Source of the DNA: Streptomyces sp. NRRL F-5122
GTDB taxonomy: Bacteria; Actinomycetota; Actinomycetes; Streptomycetales; Streptomycetaceae
Direction: 5' to 3'
Length of the DNA stretch: 64,000 bases
NCBI RefSeq assembly: GCF_001507435.1
Contig: NZ_LMWH01000139.1
Coordinates: 73,973 to 137,972 of the forward strand
Shown piece by piece: positions 1 through 8,908 of this stretch. Numbering within the stretch: the stretch's first letter is position 1; each line of letters starts with the position of its first letter. The translations under genes and the position numbers were made by a program. The notes below the pieces were generated by a model, which was not told where the DNA came from, searched no databases, and saw only the letters and a list, made by a program, of their open reading frames with translations.

Positions 1-512
1 GCGCCCACTCCCTCGTACACCGCGCGGAAGCGCTCCGCGTCCTGCCGGGAATTGGCGAGGACGAGGTCCGCGCCGTGGCGCAGCAGCAGGCCGTCGGCGA
101 GCTTCTCGTAGACGACACCGACGTAGCCGGTGACGACGACGGGCCGCCGTGCGCGTCCCTGCCAGGCGTGGGCGAGACCGTGCAGCATCGCCTGGACGCC
201 GCCGCCGACGAGGGCGAGCACGAGGACGTCGTAGGTCTCCTTCGCCATCTCGCGCAGGAACTCGACACCGGTGACCTCGCGCAGGGAGTCCGCCTGGACG
301 CCGACCTCGTGGAGCTGGCGGACGGTGGGAGTGGCGCGTCCACGCAGCAGAAAACCGTCCAGGACCGGCGCGGCTTGCGCGTCGGCATGCTGCCCCGCTT
401 CCATGGACGGACCCGCAGTGAGGCGGCTCGCGGTCAGCGCACCCCATTTCCACCGGGTGTCGGAGTCCGCGAGTACGGCAATCCGCGGGAGCTTCGTAGT
501 ACTTGCTGGCAC
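1..512 (-). CDS. DUF6716-type putative glycosyltransferase, C-terminus beyond window
   Basis: The first 170 codons of a leftward gene are visible. The protein opens with LPRIAVLADSDTRWKWGA, then shows alternating hydrophobic strands and glycine turns (VLVLALVGGGVQ, PVVVTGYVGVVYEKLADG, HGADLVLANS) as in a Rossmann-like GT-B N-terminal half. I recognise it as the DUF6716 family, which in Streptomyces sits with sialic-acid-type wall polymer genes. The GTG at 512-510 is chosen because an in-frame TAG lies eight codons upstream and the recognisable protein begins there; a TTG four codons after that stop is an alternative. It is divergent from the GT2 gene at 711. Donor and acceptor cannot be inferred. 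Confidence 0.8.
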   Translation of the reverse strand, partial: MPASTTKLPRIAVLADSDTRWKWGALTASRLTAGPSMEAGQHADAQAAPVLDGFLLRGRATPTVRQLHEVGVQADSLREVTGVEFLREMAKETYDVLVLALVGGGVQAMLHGLAHAWQGRARRPVVVTGYVGVVYEKLADGLLLRHGADLVLANSRQDAERFRAVYEGVG

Positions 513-522
513 GCTCCAGACG

Positions 523-540
523 CTAGGAAGCAATTCCTAG
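523..540. promoter_or_regulatory. Perfect 7-bp inverted repeat in the divergent promoter region
   Basis: The arms CTAGGAA and TTCCTAG are separated by four bases (GCAA). The site sits 11 bp upstream of the GTG of the leftward glycosyltransferase and 170 bp upstream of the rightward GT2. It could be an operator. On the leftward transcript it could instead be a small hairpin that masks the purine-rich bases before the start codon. No run of T follows, so an intrinsic terminator is unlikely. Confidence 0.45.
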
Positions 541-710
541 GTACACCCCAACCGCGATTCAACAAAAGGTTAACAGCACCTCACCGAGAGCCAAACTGGC
601 TCGTCGAAGCCCGGAAAGCGCACGGCATGCACCGTTCCGACACATGGAGTTCACCCCCTGTACCCACACCGGAAAGTTCACCAGTCGGGCCGCGCCCTAC
701 GCTTTCGCAG

Positions 711-1697
711 GTGCCAAAGCTTTCCGTGATCGTGCCGTTCTACAACGTGCAGCAATACGCCCCGGACACCCTCAGAAGCCTGCGCCGCAATGCCAGGCCC
801 GAATTCGAGTTCATCCTCGTCGACGACCATTCGAGAGACGACACGCCACGTATTCTCGAACGGGCGGTCGAAGAACTCTCGGACGTCGCGAGCGTGCGTT
901 TCATCCGTCGAGAGGAGAACGGAGGTCTCGCCACCGCCCGCAACACCGGCCTGGATGCGGCACAGGGCGAATACCTGACGTTCCTGGACGGCGACGACTG
1001 GCTCGCTCCGGGTTACCTCGGCGACCTCGTCACGGCCATCGAGGAGCTGGGCTGCGACTTCGTCCGCACGGACCACATCCAGGCCACCGCCCGCGCACGT
1101 GCCGTGTTCCGGGCGCCGCACGGGCGGCGCTGGGAAGTGATGAACCCGCGGGACGCGATCCTGCCCGCCGACCGCTCGACCTCGGTCGACTACCCCTACG
1201 CCTGGGCCGGCGCCTATCACCGCCGGCTGCTCGACAAGGGCCTGCTGCACTTCACCGACGGACTGCGCACGGCCGAGGACCGGCCGTGGATCTGGAAGCT
1301 GCACCGTGAGGCGGAGTCGTTCGCCGTGGTGAGCCTGATGGGCGTCTTCTACCGCCGGGGAGTGGCCGGCTCCCTCACCCAGATCGGAGACGTACGCCAG
1401 CTCGACTTCATCCGCGCCTTCGACCAGGTGATCGAGGAGACCGCGGCCGACCCCCAGGCCGACCGGCTGCTGCCGAAGGCGGTGCGCACCTACTGCGCGA
1501 TCATCGCCCATCACCTGTCGGAGATCGACAAGTTCGAACCGAGTGTGGCGAAGCAGTTGCGGACGATGAGCGCCGCGGCGATCAAGCGTATGCCCCAGGA
1601 ACTGCTCACCGACGTCCTCGACACCATGGACCTGCACCGCTCCTCCCGGCTGCGGCGACTGCGCCGGCGGGCCACCACAGCGAAGGCGGCCGCCTGA
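711..1697 (+). CDS. Family 2 glycosyltransferase (GT-A)
   Basis: A 328-residue GT2 enzyme, probably adding a sugar to a wall glycopolymer in the cytoplasm. The opening LSVIVPFYNVQQYAPDTL is the classic GT2 nucleotide-binding start. DD lies at residues 38-39, the substrate loop ENGGLATARNTGLD near 69-82, and the metal-binding DGD at 93-95. The GTG at 711 is chosen although the open frame runs back to 75: codons before 711 lose the high GC at third positions, and the sequence before 512 is the coding strand of the divergent gene. An ATG at 627 behind GGAAAG is a weaker alternative. Its TGA overlaps the ATG of the next gene (TGATG), implying translational coupling. Confidence 0.88.
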   Translation: MPKLSVIVPFYNVQQYAPDTLRSLRRNARPEFEFILVDDHSRDDTPRILERAVEELSDVASVRFIRREENGGLATARNTGLDAAQGEYLTFLDGDDWLAPGYLGDLVTAIEELGCDFVRTDHIQATARARAVFRAPHGRRWEVMNPRDAILPADRSTSVDYPYAWAGAYHRRLLDKGLLHFTDGLRTAEDRPWIWKLHREAESFAVVSLMGVFYRRGVAGSLTQIGDVRQLDFIRAFDQVIEETAADPQADRLLPKAVRTYCAIIAHHLSEIDKFEPSVAKQLRTMSAAAIKRMPQELLTDVLDTMDLHRSSRLRRLRRRATTAKAAA

Positions 1698-3028
1698 TGT
1701 CCCGAACCACCCAGATCTTCTGCGCGTCGACGCTGTACGGCGCCGCCACGCTGGCCGCGGCCATCGAGTCCGACTGCTTCCCCGCGGCGGACCGCCGCCT
1801 GCTGCTGGTGTGCAACAACTCCGCCATGCCGGAGACCACACCCGCCGTCGACGAGATGCCGGGGTTCGCGCCGCTGCGTGAGCACTTCGACGCGGTGCTG
1901 TCCTACAACGACGCGATCCGGCCCTTCCACCCGGGAGCCTGGGCACCACGCCCCGACGACCTCCCGCTGTTCGAGCGCTATCTGCGGATGCTGTGGGACC
2001 TGGGCGACGACCACGTGTCGCTGGTGCTGGAGTCCATCCAGGTCAACCCTGCTCTGACCATCGCCCAGTTGTTCACGGACGCGCCCATCGACGTCTACGC
2101 CGACGGGCTGATGAGTTACGGCCCCACCCGGAACAAGATCGACCCGCTGGTCGGCACCCGCGTACGGCGGCTGCTCCACCTCGACCTGGTCCCCGGCCTC
2201 ACACCGCTGCTGCTGACCGAGTTCGACGTGACCCCGCAGATCCTGCCGACCAGCGCCTTCCTCAAGGTACTCGGCCGCCTCGGCGACTCCGTGGCGGAGC
2301 TTCCGCCGCTGCCCGAGAACTCCGCCCTGCTGCTCGGCCAGTACCTGTCGGCCCTGGACATCCTCTCCCCGCAGGAGGAGGAGGACCTGCACGTGCGGAT
2401 GATGCGGGGGGCGGTCGCCCGCGGCCATCGCTCGATCGTCTTCAAGCCCCACCCGACCGCGCCCGCCCGCTTCAGCCGTGCGCTGGAGGCCGAGGCCGAC
2501 AAGCTCGAGGTGGACCTCACCGTCCTCGACGTTCCCGTCCTCGCCGAGACGCTGTTCGAGAAGGCCCGGCCCGCACTGGTGGTCGGGTGCTTCTCGACCG
2601 CGCTGTTCACCGCCTCGGCGTTCTACGACCTGCCGGTCGCCCGGGTCGGCACCGCGCCCCTGCTGGACCGCCTCGCACCGTTCCAGAACAGCAACCGGAT
2701 CCCTCTCACCCTGGCCGACGCGCTGCTTCCGGAACTGGACGGCAAGCAGCAGCGCGACACCCTCGACGCCGAGACGCTGACCGGATTGGTCACCGCGGTC
2801 GGCTTCGTCATGCAGCCGCAGATCTACCCGGGCAAGCGCCCCGCGGCGGAACGCTTCCTTGCCCAGCACTTCGGCCCGAAGACCCAGCGCTACTTCAAGC
2901 GCCGCCGGCTGACCTCACTGGGTCTGCCGGGCGGCATTCCCGAGCGTCTGGCGTTTCTGCCGCGCAGCTCCACGGCGCGCCGGGTCGTACGGCGGGCCAG
3001 GGCGCTGCGCAAGGCGGTACGCCGCTGA
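1697..3028 (+). CDS. Alpha-2,8-polysialyltransferase-family protein (POLYST-like)
   Basis: A 443-residue GT-B-type transferase resembling the bacterial polysialyltransferase family. Signatures seen are YADG at 134-137 (position of the E/D-D/E-G motif), FKPHP at 249-253 (the HP motif that binds the CMP-sugar phosphate) and CFST at 298-301 (the C-terminal S-S/T motif). Bacterial sialyltransferases use these for CMP-sialic acid; use of CMP-Kdn or another nonulosonate here is inference. The C-terminus is very basic and arginine-rich, as if binding membrane phospholipid or an anionic polymer. It starts inside the GT2 stop codon. Confidence 0.82.
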   Translation: MSRTTQIFCASTLYGAATLAAAIESDCFPAADRRLLLVCNNSAMPETTPAVDEMPGFAPLREHFDAVLSYNDAIRPFHPGAWAPRPDDLPLFERYLRMLWDLGDDHVSLVLESIQVNPALTIAQLFTDAPIDVYADGLMSYGPTRNKIDPLVGTRVRRLLHLDLVPGLTPLLLTEFDVTPQILPTSAFLKVLGRLGDSVAELPPLPENSALLLGQYLSALDILSPQEEEDLHVRMMRGAVARGHRSIVFKPHPTAPARFSRALEAEADKLEVDLTVLDVPVLAETLFEKARPALVVGCFSTALFTASAFYDLPVARVGTAPLLDRLAPFQNSNRIPLTLADALLPELDGKQQRDTLDAETLTGLVTAVGFVMQPQIYPGKRPAAERFLAQHFGPKTQRYFKRRRLTSLGLPGGIPERLAFLPRSSTARRVVRRARALRKAVRR

Positions 3029-3036
3029 CGCGACGA

Positions 3037-3077
3037 ACGGTGCGCCGGGTGCAGCGTCCTGCCGTCCGGCGCACCGT
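3037..3077 (+). terminator. GC-rich hairpin after the polysialyltransferase-like gene
   Basis: ACGGTGCGCCGG pairs with CCGGCGCACCGT across a 17-base loop, starting eight bases after the stop codon. There is no T tract, as is common for Streptomyces terminators. It may separate the GT operon from the gene at 3196. Confidence 0.5.
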
Positions 3078-3195
3078 CCGCACGAATTCCAGGTGAACAA
3101 CCGGGGACAGAATCGGAGACCCGCCGAAGGGCGGCCTAACATCGCGCAGCCACATCCGTGCAGATGTTCCCATCTCCGACCTGTGAGGTGCTTCC

Positions 3196-4191
3196 ATGTC
3201 GAACCTCGCCCGGCTGTTTCCCCTCCTGGACGACGTACAGCTCCCGGACGCCCTGCCGTACGCCCAGATGAGCGAATGGGAACTGCAGTTCCTGTATCTG
3301 CTGGGCCGCCATCACCTCACCGGCGCGGACGCGCTCGTGGAGCTCGGTTCCGGCGGGGGCGGATCGACGTACGCCCTGGCGCTCGGCCTGCAGGAGAATC
3401 CCCGGTTCGACGAGGGGACAGGTCGGCTGCACGCCTACGACTTCTTCCGTGTGGGCAAGGGCACCTTCGCCTCGGAGAAGTTCTTCACCTCCGGGGCCGC
3501 GCCCGAGGACGGCAACTCCTTCCTGGACGACTTCCGGGCCCGGCTGGAGCCGTTCCTGCCGTTCCTGGAGATCCACGCCGGGGACATCTGGCGGACCTCG
3601 GACCCGGACGACCGCACCCCCATCGAGTTCCTGCACATCGACATCGCCAAGACTGCCCGTGTCTTCCGGTGCGTCGCCGAGCGGTTCCTGCCGCGGCTGC
3701 GGCCCGGGGCCGTCGTCCTGCACCAGGACTTCGCGAGCCCCCGGCTGCCGTGGCTGCACCACAGCACGGGCGCCCTGCTGCCGTACATCGAGATCGCCGG
3801 GCCCCCGATCCGCTCCACGCTGGCCTTCGAGGTGACCCGCCCGCTGCCGGAGGACGTACTGCGGCGGATCGCCGAGGACGCCTACACGGTGGACGAGAAG
3901 CTGGAGCTGATCTCGGCCGTGCAGGAGCGCGTCGGCCTCGACCACACCAGAAAGGTCCCCTTCCGGCCCGTACTGGAGCTGGCCAAGGCCTACGTCGCCC
4001 ATTACGACGGGCAGTCCGAGCGGGCCTGGAAGATCGCCGAGCCGCTCACCACGGACGCCTATCTCGCCGAGACCCGCGCCGATCATTTCGCCCAGCTGCG
4101 CAAGGCGTACGAGGCGGACCGTCCCGCGGCCTCCCCGGCGGCCCCGGAATCGCGGCTGAGACGGCTGGTCCGCAGAGCGGTCCGGCGATGA
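3196..4191 (+). CDS. SAM-dependent methyltransferase-like protein
   Basis: A 331-residue cytoplasmic protein. Residues 47-58 (LVELGSGGGGST) form the glycine-rich SAM-binding loop of a class I methyltransferase. A region around 155 (IEFLHIDIAKTARVF) and then LRPGAVVLHQDF match the late strands of that fold. The substrate is unknown; context suggests a sugar or sugar nucleotide of the wall polymer. The C-terminus is long and ends in arginine-rich repeats like the preceding protein. The ATG at 3196 follows GAGGTG with good spacing. A ~165 bp gap with a hairpin suggests its own promoter. Confidence 0.75.
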   Translation: MSNLARLFPLLDDVQLPDALPYAQMSEWELQFLYLLGRHHLTGADALVELGSGGGGSTYALALGLQENPRFDEGTGRLHAYDFFRVGKGTFASEKFFTSGAAPEDGNSFLDDFRARLEPFLPFLEIHAGDIWRTSDPDDRTPIEFLHIDIAKTARVFRCVAERFLPRLRPGAVVLHQDFASPRLPWLHHSTGALLPYIEIAGPPIRSTLAFEVTRPLPEDVLRRIAEDAYTVDEKLELISAVQERVGLDHTRKVPFRPVLELAKAYVAHYDGQSERAWKIAEPLTTDAYLAETRADHFAQLRKAYEADRPAASPAAPESRLRRLVRRAVRR

Positions 4192-4349
4192 CCGCCGCGT
4201 CCGTGGGTTAAACCTGAAGAACCGAAGAGCAACGGGGAAGTTAGCTCCAGGACACGAGGTGTTGGGTTTCGTTTAACAAAGCCTCCATAGTTTCCCTGAA
4301 TGCTGCAAATAGCCTTCCCCAACACCCCGTCCTCAGCGGGCGGGCTGAG
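4192..4349 (+). other. Relatively AT-rich leader region before the second GT2 operon
   Basis: No gene. This 158-bp stretch is clearly poorer in GC than its surroundings, with runs such as GTTTAACAAAG. The sequence GGTGTTGGG at 4258-4266 is complementary to CCCAACACC at 4318-4326, so the transcript could fold into a long-range stem whose 3' arm ends 23 bases before the ATG of the next gene. It probably holds the promoter for the gene at 4350. Confidence 0.4.
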
Positions 4350-5387
4350 ATGACCCAGCAGGACATACGCCCGCCCGCCCAGGCCTCGGCTCCCGTCACG
4401 CTCGCGACGCCGGAGCCGGCCCGGCGGCCGCTCATCTCGTACGTGCTTCCGGTGTACAACGAGCAGGACGGCATCACCGCCTTCCACACCGAGCTGACGG
4501 CCGCGCTCGACGCCCGCCCGGATCTCGCCGCCGAGCTGGTCTACGTCAACGACGGCTCGTCCGACGGCTCGCTCGCCATCCTGCAAGGCCTGGCGCAGAA
4601 GGACGACCGCGTCCGGGTGATCGACTTCGCCCGCAACTTCGGGCACCAGATCGCCATCACGGCCGGCCTGGACATCGCCACGGGCGACGCGGTGATCGTC
4701 ATGGACACCGATCTGCAGGACCCGCCCCGGGTCAGCCTGGAGCTGGTCGACGCCTGGCGCGACGGCGCCGAGATCGTGCACGCGCGCCGCCGTTCCCGGC
4801 AGGACACCGCGTTCAAGCGGACCACCGCGCACATGTTCTACCGGCTTCTGCGGTCCTGGACCGATGTGGACATCCCGGTGGACACCGGCGACTTCCGGCT
4901 GCTGGACCGCCGGGTCGCCGACGAGCTGCGCAGGTACCGCGAGCGCAGCCGGTTCGTGCGCGGCATCGTCGCCTCGATGGGCTACCGGCAGAAGGAGATC
5001 TCCTTCGACCGCGACGAGCGGTTCGCGGGCGAGACGAAATACCCGCTGCGCAAGATGGCCCGCCTCGCGATCGACGGCGTGACCAGCTTCTCCACCACTC
5101 CGCTGAAGCTGATCACCCGGCTCGGTTTCGTGGTGCTGCTGCTGTCGCTGGCCGGCATCGTGTACGCGCTCGGGATGAAGTTCTTCCGGCCCGACATCAC
5201 CGTCTCCGGCTGGACGATGCTGATGGTCGTGGTGCTGTTCCTGGGCGGCACGCAGATGCTGTCGCTGGGCGTGCTCGGCAGTTACATCGGGCGCATCTAC
5301 AGCGAGGCCCAGAGGCGCCCGCTGTACCTGGTGCGCGAGGTCATCGGCGCCGACGAGGACGGGCGGGACGGTCGTCGTGGCGTCTGA
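4350..5387 (+). CDS. Polyprenyl-phosphate-type family 2 glycosyltransferase
   Basis: A 345-residue GT2 enzyme of the DPM1/ArnC/GtrB type, which moves a sugar from a nucleotide donor onto polyprenyl phosphate. Residues 29-40 (ISYVLPVYNEQD), VNDGSSDGS near 67-74, and the metal-binding DTDLQDPP at 119-126 are typical. RFVRGIVASMGY near 210 matches the interface loop of the family. Two hydrophobic segments at the C-terminus (FVVLLLSLAGIVYALG and TMLMVVVLFLGG) anchor it in the membrane. It overlaps the following GtrA gene by 11 bp, a common pairing for lipid-linked sugar export. Confidence 0.9.
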   Translation: MTQQDIRPPAQASAPVTLATPEPARRPLISYVLPVYNEQDGITAFHTELTAALDARPDLAAELVYVNDGSSDGSLAILQGLAQKDDRVRVIDFARNFGHQIAITAGLDIATGDAVIVMDTDLQDPPRVSLELVDAWRDGAEIVHARRRSRQDTAFKRTTAHMFYRLLRSWTDVDIPVDTGDFRLLDRRVADELRRYRERSRFVRGIVASMGYRQKEISFDRDERFAGETKYPLRKMARLAIDGVTSFSTTPLKLITRLGFVVLLLSLAGIVYALGMKFFRPDITVSGWTMLMVVVLFLGGTQMLSLGVLGSYIGRIYSEAQRRPLYLVREVIGADEDGRDGRRGV

Positions 5388-5820
5388 GACCGCGGCCGAG
5401 GAAGCATCTGCGACCGGCTCGGGTGACGCGGTCACCGAGAGCCGGTCGCAGATGCTTCGCCAGCTGGTCCGTTACACGGTGATCGGTGGCAGCGGCGTCG
5501 CGCTGGACATGGTCGTCTTCCTGCTTCTGCACAACTGGGCGGGAATGAACGAGCAGATCGCCAACGTGCTCAGCACCACGCTCGCCATCACCAACAACTT
5601 CATCCTGAACGCACTGTTCACCTTCGAACGGCGCGACCGGCTCGTGGTGCGCTTCCTGCGCTTCTACGCCGTCGGTCTGACCGGGATCGTCCTCACGGAC
5701 CTGCTCTTCCTCGTCTTCACCGACGCGCTGGGTATCGACGCCAACTACGTCAAGGCGGGCTCGCTGCCGCTGGTCCTGGCGCTCCAGTTCGTGCTCAACA
5801 GAAAGTGGAGCTTCGCATGA
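5377..5820 (+). CDS. GtrA-family membrane protein
   Basis: A 147-residue protein with a short hydrophilic N-terminus and four hydrophobic segments (YTVIGGSGVALDMVVFLLL, ANVLSTTLAITNNFILNALF, FLRFYAVGLTGIVLTDLLFL, and a C-terminal one). The closing FVLNRKWSF is typical of GtrA proteins. GtrA members are thought to help flip or position polyprenyl-linked sugars made by the neighbouring GT2. The start is the GTG at 5377, inside the end of that GT2 gene. The start of the oxidoreductase gene overlaps its stop (ATGA). Confidence 0.9.
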   Translation: MASETAAEEASATGSGDAVTESRSQMLRQLVRYTVIGGSGVALDMVVFLLLHNWAGMNEQIANVLSTTLAITNNFILNALFTFERRDRLVVRFLRFYAVGLTGIVLTDLLFLVFTDALGIDANYVKAGSLPLVLALQFVLNRKWSFA

Positions 5821-7085
5821 ACCTCGGCATCATCGGCGCGGGTGCCACCGGCCTCACCGCCGGCTGGGACGCCATACGCGCCGGCCACCAGGTCACCATC
5901 CTGGAGGCGGCCCGCGAACTCGGCGGTCTCGCCGCGTCGTTGGACGTGGGCGGCGTCCCCCTGGAGCGCTACTACCACCACATCTTCCGCAGCGACCGGG
6001 ACATGATCGGCCTCATCGAGGAGCTGGGGCTCGGCGACGCGCTCCGCTTCCACAAGCCGACCACCGGCATCTACCGCGGCGGCAAGCTGATCGACTTCAC
6101 GTCGCCGTTCGACATGGTGCGTTTCCCGGAGTTCTCCCCGGTGGACGCGGTCCGCTTCGCGGGCTCGTCCGCGGTGCTGAAGGCCGTCCGCAACGGCGAG
6201 CGCTACAACGACCTCACGGCGCTGGCCTGGCTGCGCAAGTGGGCCGGCAAGAAGGCGACCGCGGCCGTCTGGGAGCCGCTGCTGCGCGGCAAGTTCGGCG
6301 ATCGCGCCGAGCAGGTCTCGATGGCCTGGCTGTGGGCGCGCATCCACTGCCGTACCTTCGAGCTCGGCTATGTCGACGGCGGTTTCGAGCGTGTCTACGC
6401 GGCCCTGCGTGACGGGATCGACGAGCGCGGCGGCAAGGTGGAGTTCGGCAAGGCGGTCGAGAGCATCCGGCAGGAGGGCGCCGACGGCCCCGCGGTGGTG
6501 CACTGCGCCGACGGCTCCAGCTACTCCTTCGACCGCCTGATCGTCACCACGCCGCAGCCGGCCTTCGCCAAGGCGGCCGGGCTGCCCGCCGACGACGCGG
6601 TGTGGAAGAACCAGTACCTGGGAGCGACCTGCTTCGTGCTGGAGCTGGACCGCAGCGTGATCCCGTACTACTGGCTCAACATCAACGAGCCGGACTTCCC
6701 CTTCCTCGCGGTCGTCGAGCACACCCGGATGATCGACCCGTCCGTCTACGGCGGCCGTCACGTCCTCTACGTCGGCAACTACGTCGAGCGCGAGGACTGG
6801 CGGTTCACCACCGAGCCCGGCGAGCTGCTGGACAGGTTCGTGCCGTACCTGCAGCGGATCAACCCGGAGTTCGACCGCTCCTGGATCCAGAAGTGGCACT
6901 TCTCCAAGGCAGGGTTCGCCCAGCCGGTGGTGACGCCCGAGTACCGGGCACTGATCCCCGGCCACGAGACGCCGATGAGCAAGGTCACGCTGGCGACGAT
7001 GGCGCAGATCTACCCGCAGGACCGCGGGCAGAGCTACTCGGTGGCGATGTCGCGAAAGGTGACCGCCTCGCTCGGACTGCGCTGA
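5817..7085 (+). CDS. FAD-dependent oxidoreductase (amine-oxidase/UDP-galactopyranose-mutase-like fold)
   Basis: A 422-residue flavoprotein. The N-terminus IIGAGATGLTAGWDAIRAGH is a dinucleotide-binding motif followed by LEAARELGGLAAS, as in the NAD(P)/FAD superfamily containing protoporphyrinogen oxidase and UDP-galactopyranose mutase. The family is often found next to GT2 and GtrA genes. A role in modifying a lipid-linked or nucleotide sugar is inference. The ATG at 5817 is preferred over the GTG at 5805 because GTGGAG then serves as ribosome site and the ATG overlaps the previous TGA. This closes a three-gene operon before a strong terminator. Confidence 0.85.
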   Translation: MNLGIIGAGATGLTAGWDAIRAGHQVTILEAARELGGLAASLDVGGVPLERYYHHIFRSDRDMIGLIEELGLGDALRFHKPTTGIYRGGKLIDFTSPFDMVRFPEFSPVDAVRFAGSSAVLKAVRNGERYNDLTALAWLRKWAGKKATAAVWEPLLRGKFGDRAEQVSMAWLWARIHCRTFELGYVDGGFERVYAALRDGIDERGGKVEFGKAVESIRQEGADGPAVVHCADGSSYSFDRLIVTTPQPAFAKAAGLPADDAVWKNQYLGATCFVLELDRSVIPYYWLNINEPDFPFLAVVEHTRMIDPSVYGGRHVLYVGNYVEREDWRFTTEPGELLDRFVPYLQRINPEFDRSWIQKWHFSKAGFAQPVVTPEYRALIPGHETPMSKVTLATMAQIYPQDRGQSYSVAMSRKVTASLGLR

Positions 7086-7101
7086 CCGCGCGGACACGAG
7101 A

Positions 7102-7138
7102 ACGGGGCCCCGTGTGCCTGGCGGGGCCCCGTCTTCTT
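7102..7138 (+). terminator. Intrinsic terminator
   Basis: ACGGGGCCCCG and CGGGGCCCCGT form an 11-bp stem with a 9-base loop, followed by CTTCTTT. It lies 16 bases after the oxidoreductase stop codon and also faces the leftward membrane protein gene ending at 7193. Confidence 0.85.
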
Positions 7139-7192
7139 TGTGCTACGGGGCCTCGGTGTGCCGGCCGGGGCCCCGCAGTCGTTGTGCGCGGG

Positions 7193-8905
7193 TCAGCTGG
7201 TGCCGGACCTGCGCTTGCACACCACGATCTTCAGATCGCCGTTCGCCGGCGGGCAGTCGTAGGTGGCGCTGATGCGCCTCCGGAGCTCCGGGTCGACCTT
7301 TCCGGGCTTGAACCAGACCCGGTCGAGCACCGCGTAGGGCGCCGGGTTGTGGTCGACGCAGTCGGCGTTCTCCTTGAAGGACTTGAGATCGGCGACATCC
7401 GGCAGGAAGCGGGAGCGCTGCAGGAACGTGGAGATCGGATACCGGCACTGGGCCGGATGGTCGATGAAGTACACGTCGTCGCCGAAAGCCAGGTAGAGCA
7501 CCCGCGCGCCGTCGGGGATCTGCGCACGCAGCTCGCGGTCATGGTCCTGCTTGCGCTCGACCCCACGCAGGAACGAGGCGTTGGTCGAACCCACCTTGCC
7601 GTGCGCCACCAGGTGCGGCGAACCCGGCCACACACTGCCGGACAGGCACACCACCCCCGCCAGAGCGGCGATCGCGGCGGGCAGCACACCCCGGGAAACC
7701 CTGTCCGCGCCGCGGGATTCGCGCCACGCGTCGACAGCCGCCGCCAGGAGTGCGACCAGGCCCAGTGCCCAGATCGTGGCAGGGCGCTGCACCCCCTTGG
7801 GGGCCTGCGCGTACAGCACGGGCAGCAGCCCGAACAGCAGCGACACGACACCGAAGCAGCGCGGGATCGAGCGGCGGGCGCCGCCCACCGCAAGCCCCCA
7901 CATCGCGGCGGCGACCACGGTCAGCTGGAAGGCGTGGTACATGAACCAGTTGCCCTGCACGATGACGACCGCCAGCGAGCCGCACCCGATGGCCAGAGCG
8001 ACGACGAGCAGTTCGACACGGCGTCCACGTCCGCTCACCCGGGCGAGGAGGAGGAGCAGGGCACCCGGCAGGAGCAGCAACACGGGGCTGAGCACGGACC
8101 GGTCGGCGAGGAAGTCCACCGACTGTGCGAAGAGGTGTGCGGGGTGGATACCGGTGCGGCTGAGCGCCGACTGGTTGATCAGCGGCATGTCATGGGTCCA
8201 CTGCCACTCGTGGGACCCGGCGAGCACACTGAGAGCGAACAGGACCAGCGCACCGACCACGGAGACGAGCGTGACCCGGATCGCACGGCCGCGGTCGACG
8301 ACGTAGACGAGGAGAATGCCGAACGCGGCGGTCGAGGCGGTGGAGTACTTCATCATCACCGCGAGCCCGAACGGCAGCGCGGAGATCAGTGCCGCCGGCC
8401 AGGGGCGGGCCACGCCGAGCGCCGCCGCCACACCGAACACGGCGAGAACGACCGCGGCCCACTCCGGCTGGAGGAAGTCCGTGCGCGGGGTCAGGATCAT
8501 CAGCAGGCCGGTGGCACCCGCGGTCAGGGCGGCCTCGCGGCCCGTCAGCCGGCGCAGCAGCGCCTGGTAGAGGGCGTAGGCCGCCGCAGCGGCGAGCAGG
8601 GTGCCCGCCGCGTACATCACGGTCTCCCGGACGACGACTCCACCGAACGTGATGTCGTCGAGAAGCGCGATGAACCACCGGTAGAAGAACGGCCGGTGGG
8701 TGAAGACCTCGGACGGGGAGTAGCCCGCCTCGCCACCGGTACGCAGGGCGGCGAGAACGTACCGGATGTCACCGGTGGGGCGCCGGGTCAGCACCGTGTA
8801 CACAACGGCGGCCGCCGCCGGCACCGCGACCACCGGCCACCACAGGGGTGAGCGGCGGACGCGGGGTGCCGATGCGGCGGACGCGTCACTGAGGACGGTC
8901 GCCAT
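7193..8905 (-). CDS. Polytopic membrane protein, possible GT-C-type glycosyltransferase
   Basis: A 570-residue protein with many hydrophobic helices (for example WWPVVAVPAAAAVVYTVL, PAALISALPFGLAVMM, VTLVSVVGALVLFALSVLAG). A loop after the first helix contains TGDIRYVLAAL and the second contains THRPFFYRWF, in the place where GT-C mannosyl and arabinosyl transferases carry their acidic catalytic residues. The C-terminal ~130 residues are hydrophilic and hold two cysteines near the end, probably extracellular. I do not recognise an exact family. It begins three bases after the stop of the GT8 fusion gene and so is the last gene of that operon. Confidence 0.75.
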   Translation of the reverse strand: MATVLSDASAASAPRVRRSPLWWPVVAVPAAAAVVYTVLTRRPTGDIRYVLAALRTGGEAGYSPSEVFTHRPFFYRWFIALLDDITFGGVVVRETVMYAAGTLLAAAAAYALYQALLRRLTGREAALTAGATGLLMILTPRTDFLQPEWAAVVLAVFGVAAALGVARPWPAALISALPFGLAVMMKYSTASTAAFGILLVYVVDRGRAIRVTLVSVVGALVLFALSVLAGSHEWQWTHDMPLINQSALSRTGIHPAHLFAQSVDFLADRSVLSPVLLLLPGALLLLLARVSGRGRRVELLVVALAIGCGSLAVVIVQGNWFMYHAFQLTVVAAAMWGLAVGGARRSIPRCFGVVSLLFGLLPVLYAQAPKGVQRPATIWALGLVALLAAAVDAWRESRGADRVSRGVLPAAIAALAGVVCLSGSVWPGSPHLVAHGKVGSTNASFLRGVERKQDHDRELRAQIPDGARVLYLAFGDDVYFIDHPAQCRYPISTFLQRSRFLPDVADLKSFKENADCVDHNPAPYAVLDRVWFKPGKVDPELRRRISATYDCPPANGDLKIVVCKRRSGTS

Positions 8906-8908
8906 GGG

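Noticed and set aside
75..710. A long open frame extending the GT2 gene upstream to 75.
   Set aside because: It is antisense to the real leftward DUF6716 gene up to 512, and the codons from 513 to 710 lack the GC-rich third positions of the true gene.
1511..2869. A 452-codon leftward open frame.
   Set aside because: It is the antisense shadow of the polysialyltransferase-like gene, with low-complexity Gln/Gly/Arg/Val composition.
6602..8851. A 749-codon rightward open frame.
   Set aside because: It crosses the terminator at 7102 and is antisense to the membrane protein gene; composition is that of a shadow frame.
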